The notes under the pieces: generated by a model
Told to the model about the DNA's origin: nothing
Database searches by the model: none
What the model saw: the letters and a program-made list of their open reading frames with translations, nothing else
From: Hermatobates lingyangjiaoensis
Lineage: Eukaryota > Arthropoda > Insecta > Hemiptera > Hermatobatidae
Direction of reading: 5' to 3'
DNA length: 64,000 nt
Assembly: GCA_026182355.1 (NCBI GenBank)
Contig: JAPFBL010000171.1
Span: forward strand, 1,364,001 to 1,428,000
Position numbers and translations under genes: made by a program
Shown: positions 11,516 to 23,330 of the stretch, piece by piece
Numbering within the stretch: position 1 is the first letter of the stretch
How the letters are laid out: the number at the start of each line of letters is the position of its first letter

Positions 11516-13245
11516 TCATTCATTTACTCTCCACCTAAAATTGATATGCTGTGAAAAAAATCCTATAATTTTGGTTTATTAAAAGAGACTGCCATAACTC
11601 AAAAAATGCAAAAGTTTACTTCGAAAATGGGAACATGCTTTATTGTGGGATTTGTTTATATTATCTTGAAAATATTTTCAACAGTAATACTATATGAATA
11701 CACTTTTAATAAAAAAAAAATTATTAACTCTTTCTCAACTATACTCGATTGAACAATAACTTCATATGAATGTAACATTTTTTTTAAACAGTAAATCTTC
11801 TTATAAAACATTTCATTCAATATACAAGGATTTTGAATTTCCTGCTTCATTTATAGTGCCCTCTTTAAGAGAAGTTTATTTTCAACTTTATTACTAAGAT
11901 AGATTTACTTTGCTTTATGTCAATTATAATAATTATGACCAAATTTGATTGGATCATTCACAAAATCAAAAAGTCAAAGTCGGCTGAGTTGAGTTGTTCA
12001 AATAAACTTCATAACATTTACTTGAACTATAAATATGGTACAGTAAAAAAAAGTAAATAGTTAAATATTTTTTATAATTTATAGAAAAATCTTTCTTATA
12101 GTAAAGTTGAGTATAGACCATGCTAGATTTTTTTTTCACTTATAGAAGAAGTAATAGCCAATTTACTTAAAAAAAACAATTTAATTGTAAAACACTTGTG
12201 GTTTACAATTAAAGAAATCAGCTTATAACTAAGGGAAAAAAATTTAAATATCTTTCTAGACAAATTCCTTCCTTGACAAATAACTTCTTGTTTCCTTCAG
12301 ATTTTGCAGCGCTTTTTCAGAATCAAAATACAAAAACATCATATTGTTTGTTATTTGCTATTGTAACTTTGCTAAACAATGCACACTTTGGTAGCAGTTC
12401 TTTTTCAATATTTTTGGTTGGAGTTTAGCTCATTTAATGTGTTTTTTTTTTTAAATTATTAGAAAATCCTCTGCTCTTTAAAGCGTTTAATGTCAAAACG
12501 TTGGAGAGTGGACCGATGGGTTTCTCGTACAATACTTTTAAAACAATAAAGTAAAAGTATAGCGAATCTCAATGTTTGCACTGCTATTTACTTGACCTTG
12601 ACACAGTAATTCTTTGATGCCGATGACAGTCAAATGTAACAATGAAACTTGTAAGTACTTTGTTTCTAAATCTGAAATGTGCATTGTAACTTAGACGCTG
12701 AAAATGGAGGCAATCGTCAAAATATTGAAGTAACCTATGTAAGTTCTATCTCTATGCTGTTATTTCTAAGTTGTCCACTGCACTTTGACGTGTGTAGATA
12801 GTTTCATACGTTTGTATGTATAATGCGGATTTCAGTATCAGGAACAAAAATAGAACAAAACTACTTGAGACTCCCACGAGGACCTACAGCCTTAACGCTT
12901 TTATATTATTTATATTTTTGGTAATAGACTGCTCGGTATTGCTTGGTAGTACTGTGCTCTTCGACATTATGAGTTTGGACAAGATTTTCTGCCTACTCAT
13001 AGTAATATATATATATAATTCAGTATTTTTTAATTTATTGAGATTTTGTCTGCTTACAAGATATTAGAACCTGCACTAAGTTTCAATGATTAGTTATTAT
13101 TTAGAGACATCTTCAGATTTAATTAACCGTAGTGTGGAATTAGATATATATTTATTTATATGAACACAATAGAAGGAAATATATTTTAAAATATGTGGTT
13201 GATATAATAATACTATATATATATATATATATATATTATTTATAT
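11516..13245. other. AT-rich sequence, no gene recognised
   Basis: 12108-12132 repeats the GTATAGACCA..poly-T motif seen at 4097, 4268 and 5060. An 83-residue plus frame at 12816-13067 is hydrophobic but has no family signature, so I do not call it. Confidence 0.4.
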
Positions 13246-13302
13246 ACTATGTTTTTTGTTATTGAGGGCTAGGTCAAATAAAAGAAAATAAACTCCTTCC
13301 CA

Positions 13303-13342
13303 AGCCGACGTTTCGATGTATTTGTACATCATCTTCAGGGCT
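13303..13342 (-). ncRNA. Hammerhead-ribozyme-like core (ACGT family)
   Basis: On the minus strand: AGCC + CTGAAGA + T + GATGTA-CAAA-TACATC + GAA + ACGT + C + GGCT. Helix I AGCC/GGCT is 4 bp and perfect, helix II is 6 bp and perfect, and helix III is the palindrome ACGT. Predicted cleavage follows the C, between 13307 and 13306. The only departure from the textbook core is one extra base between CTGAAGA and helix II. Confidence 0.65.
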
Positions 13343-13562
13343 AAAATTAGAGTAAGAACTATAATACATTTACCAACATAATCTACAACTCACATAGAGA
13401 ACTAACACAAATTTTTTTTAAGACCAGCAGATACATACAAAAGGTTATTTTGTAACCAGAGTTGTTGAGTACACATCTATTTCAAAGTATCAGACAAAAG
13501 GAAATTAGTTTTACCTTGGAAAGTGTGCTAATGGTTATTTAAGTTACATGAGAATTAATTAC

Positions 13563-13602
13563 AGCCCTGAAGATGATGTACAAATACATCGAAACGTCGG
13601 CC
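13563..13602 (+). ncRNA. Hammerhead-ribozyme-like core (ACGT family)
   Basis: Same core as the minus copy in the other arm: GCC + CTGAAGA + T + 6-bp hairpin + GAA + ACGT + C + GGC. Predicted cleavage lies after 13598. Confidence 0.65.
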
Positions 13603-13739
13603 TAGGAAGGAGTTTATTTTCTTTTATTTGACCTAGTCCTCAATAACAAAAAACATAGAATAGAATAGAAGAGGTCAATAACAATTTTGGAGTTTATTAT
13701 TTATATATATATATATTATATATATATATATATAACAGT

Positions 13740-13862
13740 TCAAAATTGAAGATAGGTAGCACACAAAGTAAAGAAACATTTACAAACTCAAATTTTCGGG
13801 CAATCCATCTTCAGGAGAAAAGAGAAAGAGAGACCAAGCACGTTGTAGACGCAACGGCTAGT
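13740..13862 (-). mobile_element. Hammerhead-bearing element, AATT/GAG variant
   Basis: It shares CACGTTGTAGACGCAACGGC and the GAGAAAAGAGAAAG stretch with 61247-61383. It is bounded on both sides by (TA)n. The core spans 13787-13817. Confidence 0.7.
13787..13817 (-). ncRNA. Hammerhead-ribozyme-like core
   Basis: On minus: CTC + CTGAAGA + T + GGATTGCCC + GAA + AATT + T + GAG. The core bases are intact. Helix II is only 2 bp in this copy (GG/CC), so it is probably weak. Confidence 0.5.
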
Positions 13863-13868
13863 TATTAG

Positions 13869-13900
<32 letters not shown>

Positions 13901-13929
13901 TATAAGTATATATATACTAATACATATAT

Positions 13930-15320
13930 TAGTAGAGCAGAGGTAGAATAATGCGAGTGCAGGAGTGAAGAAGTCCTCAGCACCCTCTTACCTATGTTAC
14001 TTCAATCCTTCTTCCTCTGATTAGTTCGAATATGATAATTTTAAGAGAAGACAGCTATTAAGAGCAAGCAGTAGTACACTACTGCTTTATATTTGTGGCC
14101 CATGTGATGAAGCAATATTGCTTTAATGTCATTAGTTTCATTATATTTTTTATAGGCAGTTTATAATTCTTCTTTTTTTTTTGTGATATTTATGAGAAAA
14201 AAACTGAACAAAATGTGAATCACACATTTCAATTTTAAGTATTAAAATGCGACCTTGATGGGAGAGATCAAAATAGACCGCGGATAGTAAAAGCTTTACT
14301 GCCCTCTGTGAAGTCCTGCTTCATCGTGAAGCATCATCGGGAACACTCTTCCAGTCATTCCGCTTTTTTATATTATTGTTGTTTTATTTATTACTTTGTC
14401 AAAGATTTCAATTACTTCTATTTATTTGAGATGCGTAGGATTATACTAGTCCTTTCAGCATAATGAAAAACTAAGAAAAAATAATATTTTCTGCAAAAAA
14501 AAAATGGAAAAGAAAATTAAAAATGGCAAGTTATAGCTTTAGTCCGTTGCTCCTAACGTTTGTTTCCTTGTGACTCTTTATGGCTTAAAAAATCGAATTA
14601 TGCACTTGTATATTTTGAAATTATTTGAATAGTAGGTAAATACAAATTTAAGAATTAAATAATCCTATTATATTAGTAACATTAATTTCAAATACAAATA
14701 TTCAACAATATTTTTAAAACACAAACAGTATATTATATTAGTTGAAATTTTTGTATAGAATTAAAAAAAAATAGATTATTTGAATAGAGGATAACAAAAA
14801 ATACAAATACCTTTTTAAAATATTGAGACTTTCTGACAAAGTAATGAAAACATTGAGTCATTGCTGTATTGCTAATGTGTGAATATTTTAACGGTCAGGA
14901 CAGTACGTTATTAGTATATTCGTCGTTATGGTATAATGATATGTGTGCATATATATATAGCACGGACCACTAATTACCTTCCAAGCACCTTGATATTACT
15001 ATTTCTTTGACCTTGTGTCACCCTTTGACCTTCTGTAGACTCTTGCGGGTTTATGTGGATCACGTTGAAAACTTCTTATTTAGTCAAAGCAAACCAGTGA
15101 ACATGATTTTATAATTTACAATATAATAATCTTTTTGTTTATATTGATGACATGTCAAAATTAATATTTAACTTTTTATCAAATATCTAGTTCTGTATAT
15201 TACTGCAATTCTTCACCGGCATGACTTCCTTATTTAGATATTATAACACATATTAATATTTAATGTATTTATATTGTTTTATAAACAAAACAATACTACG
15301 ATTGTTTGTATATATATATA
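13930..15320. other. AT-rich sequence, no gene recognised
   Basis: No element of the families described here was recognised. There are short homopolymer runs, and (TA)n at 14950-14960 and 15309-15327. Confidence 0.4.
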
Positions 15321-15325
15321 TATAT

Positions 15326-15430
15326 AAGATTTCACATTAACACGTCAAAATAACAATTAACAATCAAATCACAATATGAAATGGGAAAAAAATAACTAAG
15401 ATCTTTCAACCCAAACAAATCGTCCAAAGA
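15326..15430 (-). mobile_element. AGATCT-family fragment
   Basis: Contains CACGTCAAAATAACAATTAA and ATATGAAATGGGAAAAAAAT, then CTAAGATCTTTCAACC. It breaks off before the hairpin. Confidence 0.65.
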
Positions 15431-15539
15431 TTTTAAGTCATTTATCTGATTGATTACTGTGACTTAGACGTGGATTTTTACTTCACGTCTTTATTGTTTA
15501 ATCATTATATATATATTTATATATATAAATATATATACA

Positions 15540-15699
15540 CATTTAAAAGAAATGGTCCAGCGGACTTTTTTTAATAAAATAAATTCAAAACAAAGGAACA
15601 CACAGAAAGACACAGACATAACTCACATCGATATTTCGACCATCGTCGTCATCAGGAGGTGTGAAGAGCGAAGAGTCCCGCAGGAAGTCAGGGAGGTGA
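15540..15699 (-). mobile_element. Hammerhead-bearing element, ATAT family
   Basis: Reading on minus: core (15622-15664), leader GATGTGAGTTATGTCTGTGT ... GTCCGCTGGACCATTTC, then TA-rich DNA. It is joined directly at 15700 to an AGATCT-family palindrome. Confidence 0.65.
15622..15664 (-). ncRNA. Hammerhead-ribozyme-like core (ATAT family)
   Basis: On minus: CACACCTC + CTGATGA + C + GAC-GATG-GTC + GAA + ATAT + C + GATGTGAG. The two flanks pair over 6 of 8 positions. CTGATGA and GAAA are intact. Predicted cleavage is after the C at 15630. Confidence 0.65.
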
Positions 15700-15870
15700 G
15701 TCAATGATCAAACCACAATATGAAATGGGAAAACAAGACTAAGATCTTTCAACCGTAATAAGCGGTCTTCGTCTTGGGTTGGGTTTTTGACTCTAACGAA
15801 GACCGCTTGTTACGGTTGAAAGATCTTAGTCTTGTTTTCCCATTTCATATTGTGGTTTGATCATTGATAT
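15700..15870. mobile_element. Palindromic AGATCT-family element
   Basis: Two inverted arms meet at GTCTTGGGTTGGGTTTTTGA. The plus core (15789-15831) has CTAACGA in place of CTGACGA. It is part of a longer duplication with 56873-57420. Confidence 0.85.
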
Positions 15871-15879
15871 ATATATATA

Positions 15880-16252
15880 TAGTAAAATCTCGTTATATAT
15901 TGGCGTATAAAACATTGCATAGAATTCAAAAAAAGGTAGAAAAATTATTCAATTTCTTTTTCTTTGATGATACAAGTAGAATGTAACTCTAGCTGTCATT
16001 CTCTGTGACTCTGATGAGAAGAGCTCCTACTATAAATATCACAGACTCTTTTGAATGTGCTATACATATTCATATTCAAATGTACATATTTGTATTATTG
16101 TAATATTCTCAATCTCCTACTATTGATGATGCTGAAATGACTATCGTAATAAATCCCTCTATTCTAGTATTTCAGTCCTTTCTTCGTTATTTAATACGTC
16201 ATGAAATAGCTCTTTGTTTCAATATTGCGATAAGGCAAAAGTCGTACATTTC
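15880..16252 (+). repeat. Long direct duplicate (partner 57055-57418)
   Basis: From AATCTCGTTATATATTGGCG to TGCGATAAGGCAAAAGTC the two loci match with only scattered substitutions and small indels. Both are preceded by an AGATCT-family palindrome with the unusual TTGGGTTGGGTTTT centre. The unit duplicated is therefore about 550 bp including the palindrome. Confidence 0.85.
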
Positions 16253-18026
16253 GGAGTCACTGCATAGTGGGATAAGAATGATCCAATATCCATTCTGAAT
16301 TAAGACAATTGTAAAAGCTTTGTATTGGTCATACATACAATATTAACACGGGTATACGGTCATATTGTGGATTCATAAGGCTCTGATTATGGTGTAACCA
16401 GAGAGAGAAATTGTCACTCTAAATCCTTACTGTTTTTGCCCTTACTGATATGAGCTATCAGTCATTGTGTAATATTCAAAGTATAAGTTAATCTGTGTAG
16501 TATCTTTTCCCATATCTTTCAAAATTGTGTAAATCTACATTGTTTTTGTCACGATAAGCATTTAGAAAAAATGGACAACAAAGGGGTTCTTGTGGGCTGA
16601 TCCAACCCTCTTACTACTCTAAAGCCATAGAGCTCGCTGATCTTGAATTTGTTTAATATTATATATATTTTCTAGTATCATCAAGAAAACGGTAAAAAAG
16701 GACAACAAACGTTTTAGATGTTTTCTTATATGTATATATATATTATGTACATATACAAATTCATCAAGTTTCTCTAATATTCGGTTTGATTGTCATCAGG
16801 AGAGAAGTGATTGGGGACCCAGCCGTTCCTACCTCTGTTGGATGGAGACACAACGGTGGGTCACTAACCGTTATTTCGCTAGTGATCTTTTTTTTCCCAA
16901 TCTCTTCTACCTTGATGACGGTTAAACAGTAAGTACATTTGAGACTGCGAATATGTGTATCTATATGCTGTTTACCAGTAGTTTACTGTGGACAGATAAT
17001 ATTGATTATGTCCGATCGAAAAATAAGCTAGACAATATAGACTAAAGGACACACGATTAGTTTTTCATCACTAATAAAATTCATTTCCGTATTTCATTGT
17101 ATGTAACCGTCAAGAGAAATAAATGTGCACAGCCGATTGGCATAAAACTAATCAGTGTTCTACTTGACCTGTGCAATTCTTTTGATCATATTGTACGAAT
17201 GTCGAAATGTAGACGTGAATTTAGTATGTGATTTCTCTTATCTTCACGGTATGAATGTTGTGAATATATATTCAATGTGATGTGCCTGACTAGTCTGAGG
17301 TGTTCATCTTTATAAGTATATACAATAAATATATACCATGTATTTATGCATATTTAGGTTATTTCTAGTGCGTTCTAATACATGTTTAGGTAATTCCAAT
17401 TGTCATAACACAGTTCTCTAATTTCAATTGTCTAATTGTATTTGATACCATTCAATAACTAATTTTAATTACTTAATTATAATTTAATCTAAATAATAGA
17501 AAATTTAATTGATTTACTAATAATATTTACTCTATAAAAATTCATTTAAAATACACAATTTTAAGTGGTAAGTTTCTATACTATTTGATAGTAGAACTAT
17601 TTATCTTCACCTGACATTATTCAAAAAGAAGTAAGCCATAGTGTTTCCGGATTTTTCTTTCTATTGGTCTTTTTTATAGAAAACTTACGGAAGTATAAGA
17701 TGGTTGGTGTATTATTAGAGGAGAAATGAGGTTAAAACAAAATTTGCTAACTTTTAAAGAATGTAAGAAAGTAAAATAAGGGTGTAAAAATAAGGAGGAA
17801 GGAATGAGGCGAGCACGATAGGAATGTCTATTAGAAGGGGAAGCTAAATATTTAGTCTTCGGGTTGAATCAGCACCAACTGACTGCCTCTCATTTGCTGT
17901 GTGTGTGTGTGTGTGTGTATGTGTGCAGTTTTCATAAAAAAAACTGCAACTAAGAGTGTTGAGCAGTAATAAAGTTCTCTTTAAATTCTATTTTTGAAGA
18001 TAACTATTCAGCGTGTGCTTGATGAT
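16253..18026. other. AT-rich sequence with a damaged ribozyme-like motif
   Basis: 16771-16803 on minus reads GAGA-side flank + CTGATGA + C + AATCAAACC + GAA + TATT + A, an eroded AATT-family core. 16880-16930 contains a related TTGATGACGGTTAAAC. A (TG)n tract is at 17898-17925. No gene was seen. Confidence 0.4.
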
Positions 18027-18042
18027 GGGGGGGGGGGGGGGG
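18027..18042 (+). repeat. Poly-G tract (16 G)
   Basis: Sixteen consecutive G. Confidence 0.9.
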
Positions 18043-18097
18043 TTGTTAACATTAAAAAGTTTATTCTTGTTTTGGAATTTTCTTTCATTATATATAT

Positions 18098-18262
18098 ATC
18101 AATGATCAAACCATAATAAGAAATGGGAAAACAAGACTAAGCTCTTTCAACCGTAACAAAGACCGCTTGTTACGGTTGAAAAATCTTAGTCTTGTTTTCT
18201 CATTTCTTATTGTGGTTTGATCATTCATTGTTATTTAACGTGTTTATGTGAAATCTTTACAT
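18098..18262. mobile_element. AGATCT-family palindrome, centre deleted
   Basis: The arms run TCAATGATCAAACC to CTTTCAACCGTAACAA and then straight into AGACCGCTTGTTACGGTTGA. The CTGACGA part of the core is lost in the middle while the hairpin is kept. Outer sequence CACGT-like/TTTATGTGAAATC is present. Confidence 0.8.
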
Positions 18263-18269
18263 ATATATA

Positions 18270-18510
18270 TATGATCAAACAACAATATGAAATCGAAAAA
18301 CAAGACTAAGATCTTTCAACCGTAACAAGTGGTCTTCGTCACAGTCAAAAACCTAACTGAAACACTAGATACAGAAAACATCTGGTGAAGGGTTGAGAAG
18401 AGTGGGAGGGAACAGTGGTATTTTAAAACGGTGAAAGTGCAGAGATATTGTGGTTTATCATTGATTGTTATTTCACGTGTTTATGTGAAATCTTTATATA
18501 TATATATATA
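18270..18510 (-). mobile_element. AGATCT-family element with longer internal sequence
   Basis: Beyond the core this copy continues AACTGAAACACTAGATACAG and CATCTGGTGAAGGGTTGAGAAG, an internal segment also seen at 28940-28985. It then ends in the inverse outer arm (TTGTGGTTTATCATTGATTG to GTGAAATC). It is probably closest to a longer source element. Confidence 0.75.
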
Positions 18511-18539
18511 TATATACATATAATATGTGATCAAGAAAA

Positions 18540-18645
18540 CGATCTACTAAGGACAGCAAACGTTTCAGAGTAAACTATAGGTACACAGTAAATGGAAAAC
18601 ATAGTCTCTAATTTTTGGTATAACCTTCATCAGGAGAGAAGATGG
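18540..18645 (-). mobile_element. Hammerhead-bearing element, AATT family
   Basis: The core on minus at 18605-18637 reads GAGA-pairing TCTC + CTGATGA + A + GGTTATACC + AAA + AATT + A + GAGA. G of GAAA is A here. Helix I is intact. Adjacent AAGGACAGCAAACGTTTCAG also recurs near 16700. Confidence 0.55.
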
Positions 18646-19216
18646 CCTATGTTATCCTTAGTTTTTAACGAAGTTAACTAAAAACACAAAGAATATTTTT
18701 GTATTTTAAATTATGTAAATGCAGTATATTCAATCATAGTGAAGGGCCTACAATGCTAGCAGACCATCTTACATGCTCGGGAGTCTCAGAAAACAATGTT
18801 GGGAATGAAGTCATTGTGATTCGTAGTATGTTGGTACGACTTCCACCGTGTTTTTTCTTAACTGTAGTAATGAGTGAAAGACATTCTAATCTTTACCCAT
18901 TCATACTGGCTACTACCGTCTTTTCCATATGATTTCTACAATATCTATAGATTTGGCGGCTGGTTTTTATTAAATTTGAATTGTTAAATTTGACTAATTT
19001 TTGTCCAGATTATTAAAATGTATGGTTTTTATTATTTATTGAATCTATCATTTCAGAGTGTGTTTAAAGGCTTTACTGTATATAACAGACAATCTCGACC
19101 AATAATCTCGCACGAAGTAATTAAGTCTACAGCACAGAACATAAGAATGTATGAAAATTGTGTCAAGTTATTGTAATACGTAAAATTTTGCAAGCCACAT
19201 GTGCTGACGCAGATAT
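18646..19216. other. AT-rich sequence, no gene recognised
   Basis: A 77-residue plus frame at 18699-18932 has no recognisable domain. I see nothing else. Confidence 0.4.
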
Positions 19217-19725
19217 ATTTATGAATAATGGCATTCCTTCGGCTATCCTGTGATCTTGAACATACTATGACTGATGAGTCATGATTGGTTGGGTCCAGAC
19301 CAACACTAAGAAGGGCCTCCGTTGACTCCTGTTCATAGATGCTGTGAAGACACTGACCTAGATACATTTCCGGATAAAACGATTTCAAGTTTTGTTAGCA
19401 CATCTCTGATCTTGAGAACAGCAGATCTTGTTTGATCTTGAACACAGGTCAGGGGTGGCTGTATCTAAACTAACATGAAAGTCTTTCCCTGACTCCTGCT
19501 CAGTGAGCAGAGCTGACCCAGATGCCTCTTGCCATAAAGGCGCTTCTATTTCCGTTGTCCATCTCTGATCTTGAGAACAGCAGATCTTGTTTGATCTTGA
19601 ACACAGGTCAGGGGTGGCTGTATCTAAACTAACATGAAAGTCTTTCCCTGACTCCTGCTCAGTGAGCAGAGCTGACCCAGATGCCTCTTGCCATAAAGGC
19701 GCTTCTATTTCCGTTGCCCATCTCT
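19217..19725 (+). repeat. Tandem 159-bp repeat with a diverged extra copy
   Basis: CATCTCTGATCTTGAGAACA starts at 19401 and 19560 and the two 159-bp units are almost identical. A third start (CATCTCTGCCGC) at 19719 is truncated. 19217-19395 is an older copy sharing TGATCTTGAACA, TTGACTCCTG and ..GACCTAGAT.. landmarks. Confidence 0.85.
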
Positions 19726-20956
19726 GCCGCTGACGACAAGATTAATGGACCCCTTCCTCCTGGACACATCTTAATCATTCTATTTAAGTGCGCGCTCCAT
19801 CGCCCGTCGTCCATCATATCGTGTTTTTACCATATTACACTCGGCTTGCACACAAAGAGACCTTTTAAATGGTCTTTACCACATTCAACCTACTTATTGC
19901 TAAAAACTCAACGAATTTAAACATTAAATATTTCTTTTCTCCCTTAATTTTTGTATCACCAATATTTTCTATAAGAGGAAACTAGATATTATCCAGCAGA
20001 TGATGAAATACATTTTTTTACATTATTAGTCACTGTAAATCCTTTATGTAATCAATATTACTATTTATCTGGCAATCATCATAGCAGTTAATCATAGTTA
20101 GATTCATAACTCTGGAATCTACTTAACAATATATTTGAATATATTACAAAAATGAATCAGCAATGGGTTTGGAAATATCAAAGTCAGTTTTATTGGTGAT
20201 TTGTGTTTTCTATGTAAATATATAACAACCATATTTAATTTTAAAGCATGCGTTGCCCTTTCCTAATCTAGCCACAGATATAATTGATACATAGTCATCT
20301 CCTTACGACTGCTTCTTCAGTTCTTTCTTTGTCTTTTTAATTTTTCCCTCTCCACATTATTGTGTTGTCCTAGTAGACCATATTGATTGCATAAATATAT
20401 ATATGTTAACAAAACAGTGAAACGCTTAACGAGAAACACACAAAGAAATGAATAACACTTCTACTTAAATCTTGTAAAAGTTAATTTGAGAACGCGGTTG
20501 TCCCTCCTGTTTTATTGAAATGTGTCACCAGTTTAGGTTAAGAAAGGATCGTAGTGATTCCCTCTTTTTCATTATTTTCCTCCTGGGTGTCCACAAGATA
20601 GTTTCTTTTCTATTCTACTTCTCCTATCTTTATTATTCCTCACCTAAAACCTCTCTTTTCTCATACCTCTTCCTGCTTCCTAATCCTGTTTTGAGAATGT
20701 AGCGATGTGGACGTGTTAGCTGTCAAGCGTTTCCTAATGTTACCCTCCCACTCTTCACTTTCCTTTTCTAACATCATTCCAACCCTATCTGTCTTGATAC
20801 TTCCTCCACTTCACACAACTGCCTCTCTCCACTGGATTGCACTCAGTGTGATGTTTTTTATATCAGTTTTATTTCTGTATGAATTATAGTAGGGCTTAGT
20901 AAGTCATTAGAGTAACCTTCCTCTTGTTACCCAAGTAATTTCTTACCCCCTCAGTT
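19726..20956. other. AT-rich sequence, no gene recognised
   Basis: Pyrimidine-rich stretches at 20560-20700 and 20740-20840 give hydrophobic short frames that I do not regard as genes. 20840-20900 (CTCAGTGTGATG..TTTATATCAG) has a weak resemblance to 34340-34375. Confidence 0.4.
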
Positions 20957-20960
20957 TTAA

Positions 20961-21432
20961 CTCTTTCACTGCTAATATCGTGCATATACGTCATACAATT
21001 ATGCATCACCATTATATATACGAATGTAGTCTGACTTTGATTGGAACACTGTTCTACTATCTGGCAACACTGTTTTTACTATTTTTTAATATAGATTGTA
21101 TTACTGTTCGTTGAGAGACCATGTGAATCATTACAGACGATACTTGTGTTTTGTGAATAGAGAGATGTTGAGTTACAATTATTATTGAAGATTATAATTG
21201 TGTTCTATAGAGAGAGAGGCATTGAATTTTATTAATGTGATACCAGATTATACGTATATATGTTGGACGTATATATATACGTATTTTTGATCAGGTATAC
21301 GTATACATGGTCAAAAAAAGTATGAAAATTTTAGGTTCTTCAAAAAAAAATTTAGCTCAGGGTAAAAATATCATGTTTCGAAATTCAGCTTTCAAGAACA
21401 TGAAGTGTTATTGTTTGGCAACAGCGAAAGGG
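20961..21432. mobile_element. piggyBac-like MITE at TTAA
   Basis: The element is flanked on both sides by TTAA (20957-20960 and 21433-21436). Its ends are inverted: CTCTTTCACTGC at the left and GCGAAAGGG (inverse CCCTTTCGCTGTTGCC) at the right. Inner palindromic words (ACGTATATATATACGT, GTATACGTATAC) lie near the right, with a related CATATACGTCATAC at the left. TTAA duplication plus CCCTTT-type ends is the piggyBac signature. No transposase frame is present, so it is non-autonomous. Confidence 0.7.
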
Positions 21433-21436
21433 TTAA

Positions 21437-23330
21437 TACTGTTTCCATATTCAGATTCTTTAAGAATATCAGAACAATTTCATATTAACCTCCTTGGTGC
21501 CAGATCAGCTCTGGAACTTAACTTTAACTTTGACAGTTTTATTCATGTTTTTAACTTTCCTTAATTATAAACTATACAGTGTTTATTATTCATTCGCTAT
21601 ATCACTTATTCACTTTATTATTATTATTATTATTATTGGTATCGCTATTTACATTATTCAGTAATTTGTTGGAAATTATTAAAGTATCATAATTACTTCT
21701 TTATTATCTATACTTTATTTTGCCTTCTTATCTCATCTGACTAATTTCTTCCTTACCCCCTCCTCACTTGGTGACAAATCGCTGATTGGTCTAATAGTTT
21801 AGCTGTTTGTCAGTCTGGTGTTTAGTTCAGAATACTAAGAACTAAGAAACTCCCTGTTTGGAGGGTTTTACACAGCCTTTTTAAAGGAGTGAATGTAAAT
21901 CTACTACTTTTCCATTCCAACATTCTACATGCTGCAACTCTTCATCTTTGTTATCTCTGTAATTGTTGTTGCGATTTGTCCTTTTGTATTGTAGGTCTAA
22001 GAAAAGTCCGACACAGCAACTTTGAAAGTATCATTTCATCTTGGAAAACTGACCGATTCTTGATGAAATCGTTATTTCATTCCCTGATAATATATTTATT
22101 ATCTTTTATCAAGACATTTGCTCTTGGTTAACATCTACTTCTTTTACAGAATAGACATTTCAAAGTCACTTTTTCAAAGTTTTTTTTTTCTTTATGATTC
22201 ATATTTGGTTTTGTAGATTGTTGTGACTATATTTGTATTATCTATAAGAGAATATTTAATAGCAGGTATTTCTATCCTATCAACAGTGAGATTGCATCGC
22301 TTTACTACAAAACTGTAGAAGGAAGAGCTAATAATTTAGCAAGAAACGAATCAAAATCACCAATTTTACTTGGTTGTTTTACTTTCTGTAATCATTGTAA
22401 ACATTGCAGTTATGTAAGTAACACCATGTTTGTCGAAAAGTTTGTTGCAATAAGGTTGAGAGATCTCCATGTTCCCTTCGACTATGTAACATAATTCTGT
22501 TGATGATTCTGCAGTCTGATTCATTGTTATTATCCCGAGGTTGTTCCATTCCAAGTGTCAACTCCCTGTTTGGAGGGTTCTACACAGCCTTTTTTAAAGG
22601 AAGCGGGAGTGCTGAGCGAATGCAAATCTACATCTCCATTCCAATACCACTATCTATCACTCGAAATCAATGACTTCCCCACAATAACGTTAGAGGCTCA
22701 ATGTTTTCCCAATATCAACTTTATATTGATTAAATTGCCCCTAAAGTCATCCATCAGGGGTCGAGAAGTGTTTTTCTATACTTATTAATATTTATGTGTT
22801 TTTATCCATTTTGTTTTCTTTTCGATTTCACGTTTAAATACGGCTGAACTTGTTTATAGGACTAGCAGAGATAATACATTATGACATCTTATATTTATTA
22901 CCTTCATAATTAAATCAGAATTAAATTCATCGTCTTAATTAAATTAGCATAAATTGTAGTCAACCAGTTATACGATTATTTCTTTTTTTAATCCGAGATA
23001 TAGCTCTTGAACGTGTGTATAATAGCATCCCGCCACGGCTTCCCAGCAGCTACTATCAAATATTAATTAAATTGTCAATTTTTTTATGTCTAAAATAAAT
23101 AAACGTGTTTCGTTATTTTATTTCTGTATTCTATATTATCTGCGCTAAATTTCCAGTTAATTAGAATTGTGCAATAAAACTATCAATTGAAATTAATTAA
23201 TTAAAATAATTAATATTAAAAATAGTCAATTAAAGAAAGAAAATATGCTTTGAATGAATAGGTTAAACATACTCTGCTAGGAATATATTCTAAAATATTA
23301 AATAAGTTAAATAACAAATAACAGTAATAG
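21437..23330. other. AT-rich sequence with a dispersed repeat pair
   Basis: 21848-21925 and 22561-22645 share CTCCCTGTTTGGAGGGTT, ACACAGCC, AAAGGA and CATTCCAA with a small insertion in the second. The family is not recognised. No gene was found. Confidence 0.5.

Larger units (their letters stand above)
13246..13660. mobile_element. Inverted-repeat element with two hammerhead-like cores (ACGT family)
   Basis: The left arm (13246-13345) and right arm (13562-13660) are inverse copies around a 216-bp spacer. Reading outward from each core, the arm continues GGAGTTTATTTTCTTTTATT, then TTGACCTAG and CCTCAATAACAAAAAACATA. A truncated third copy of the same leader is at 55524-55595. Both cores have intact CTGAAGA and GAAA. 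Confidence 0.8.

Noticed and set aside
12480..12512. Additional hammerhead-like motif (GTCAAAACGTTGG)
   Set aside because: No CTGANGA segment and no pairing flanks.
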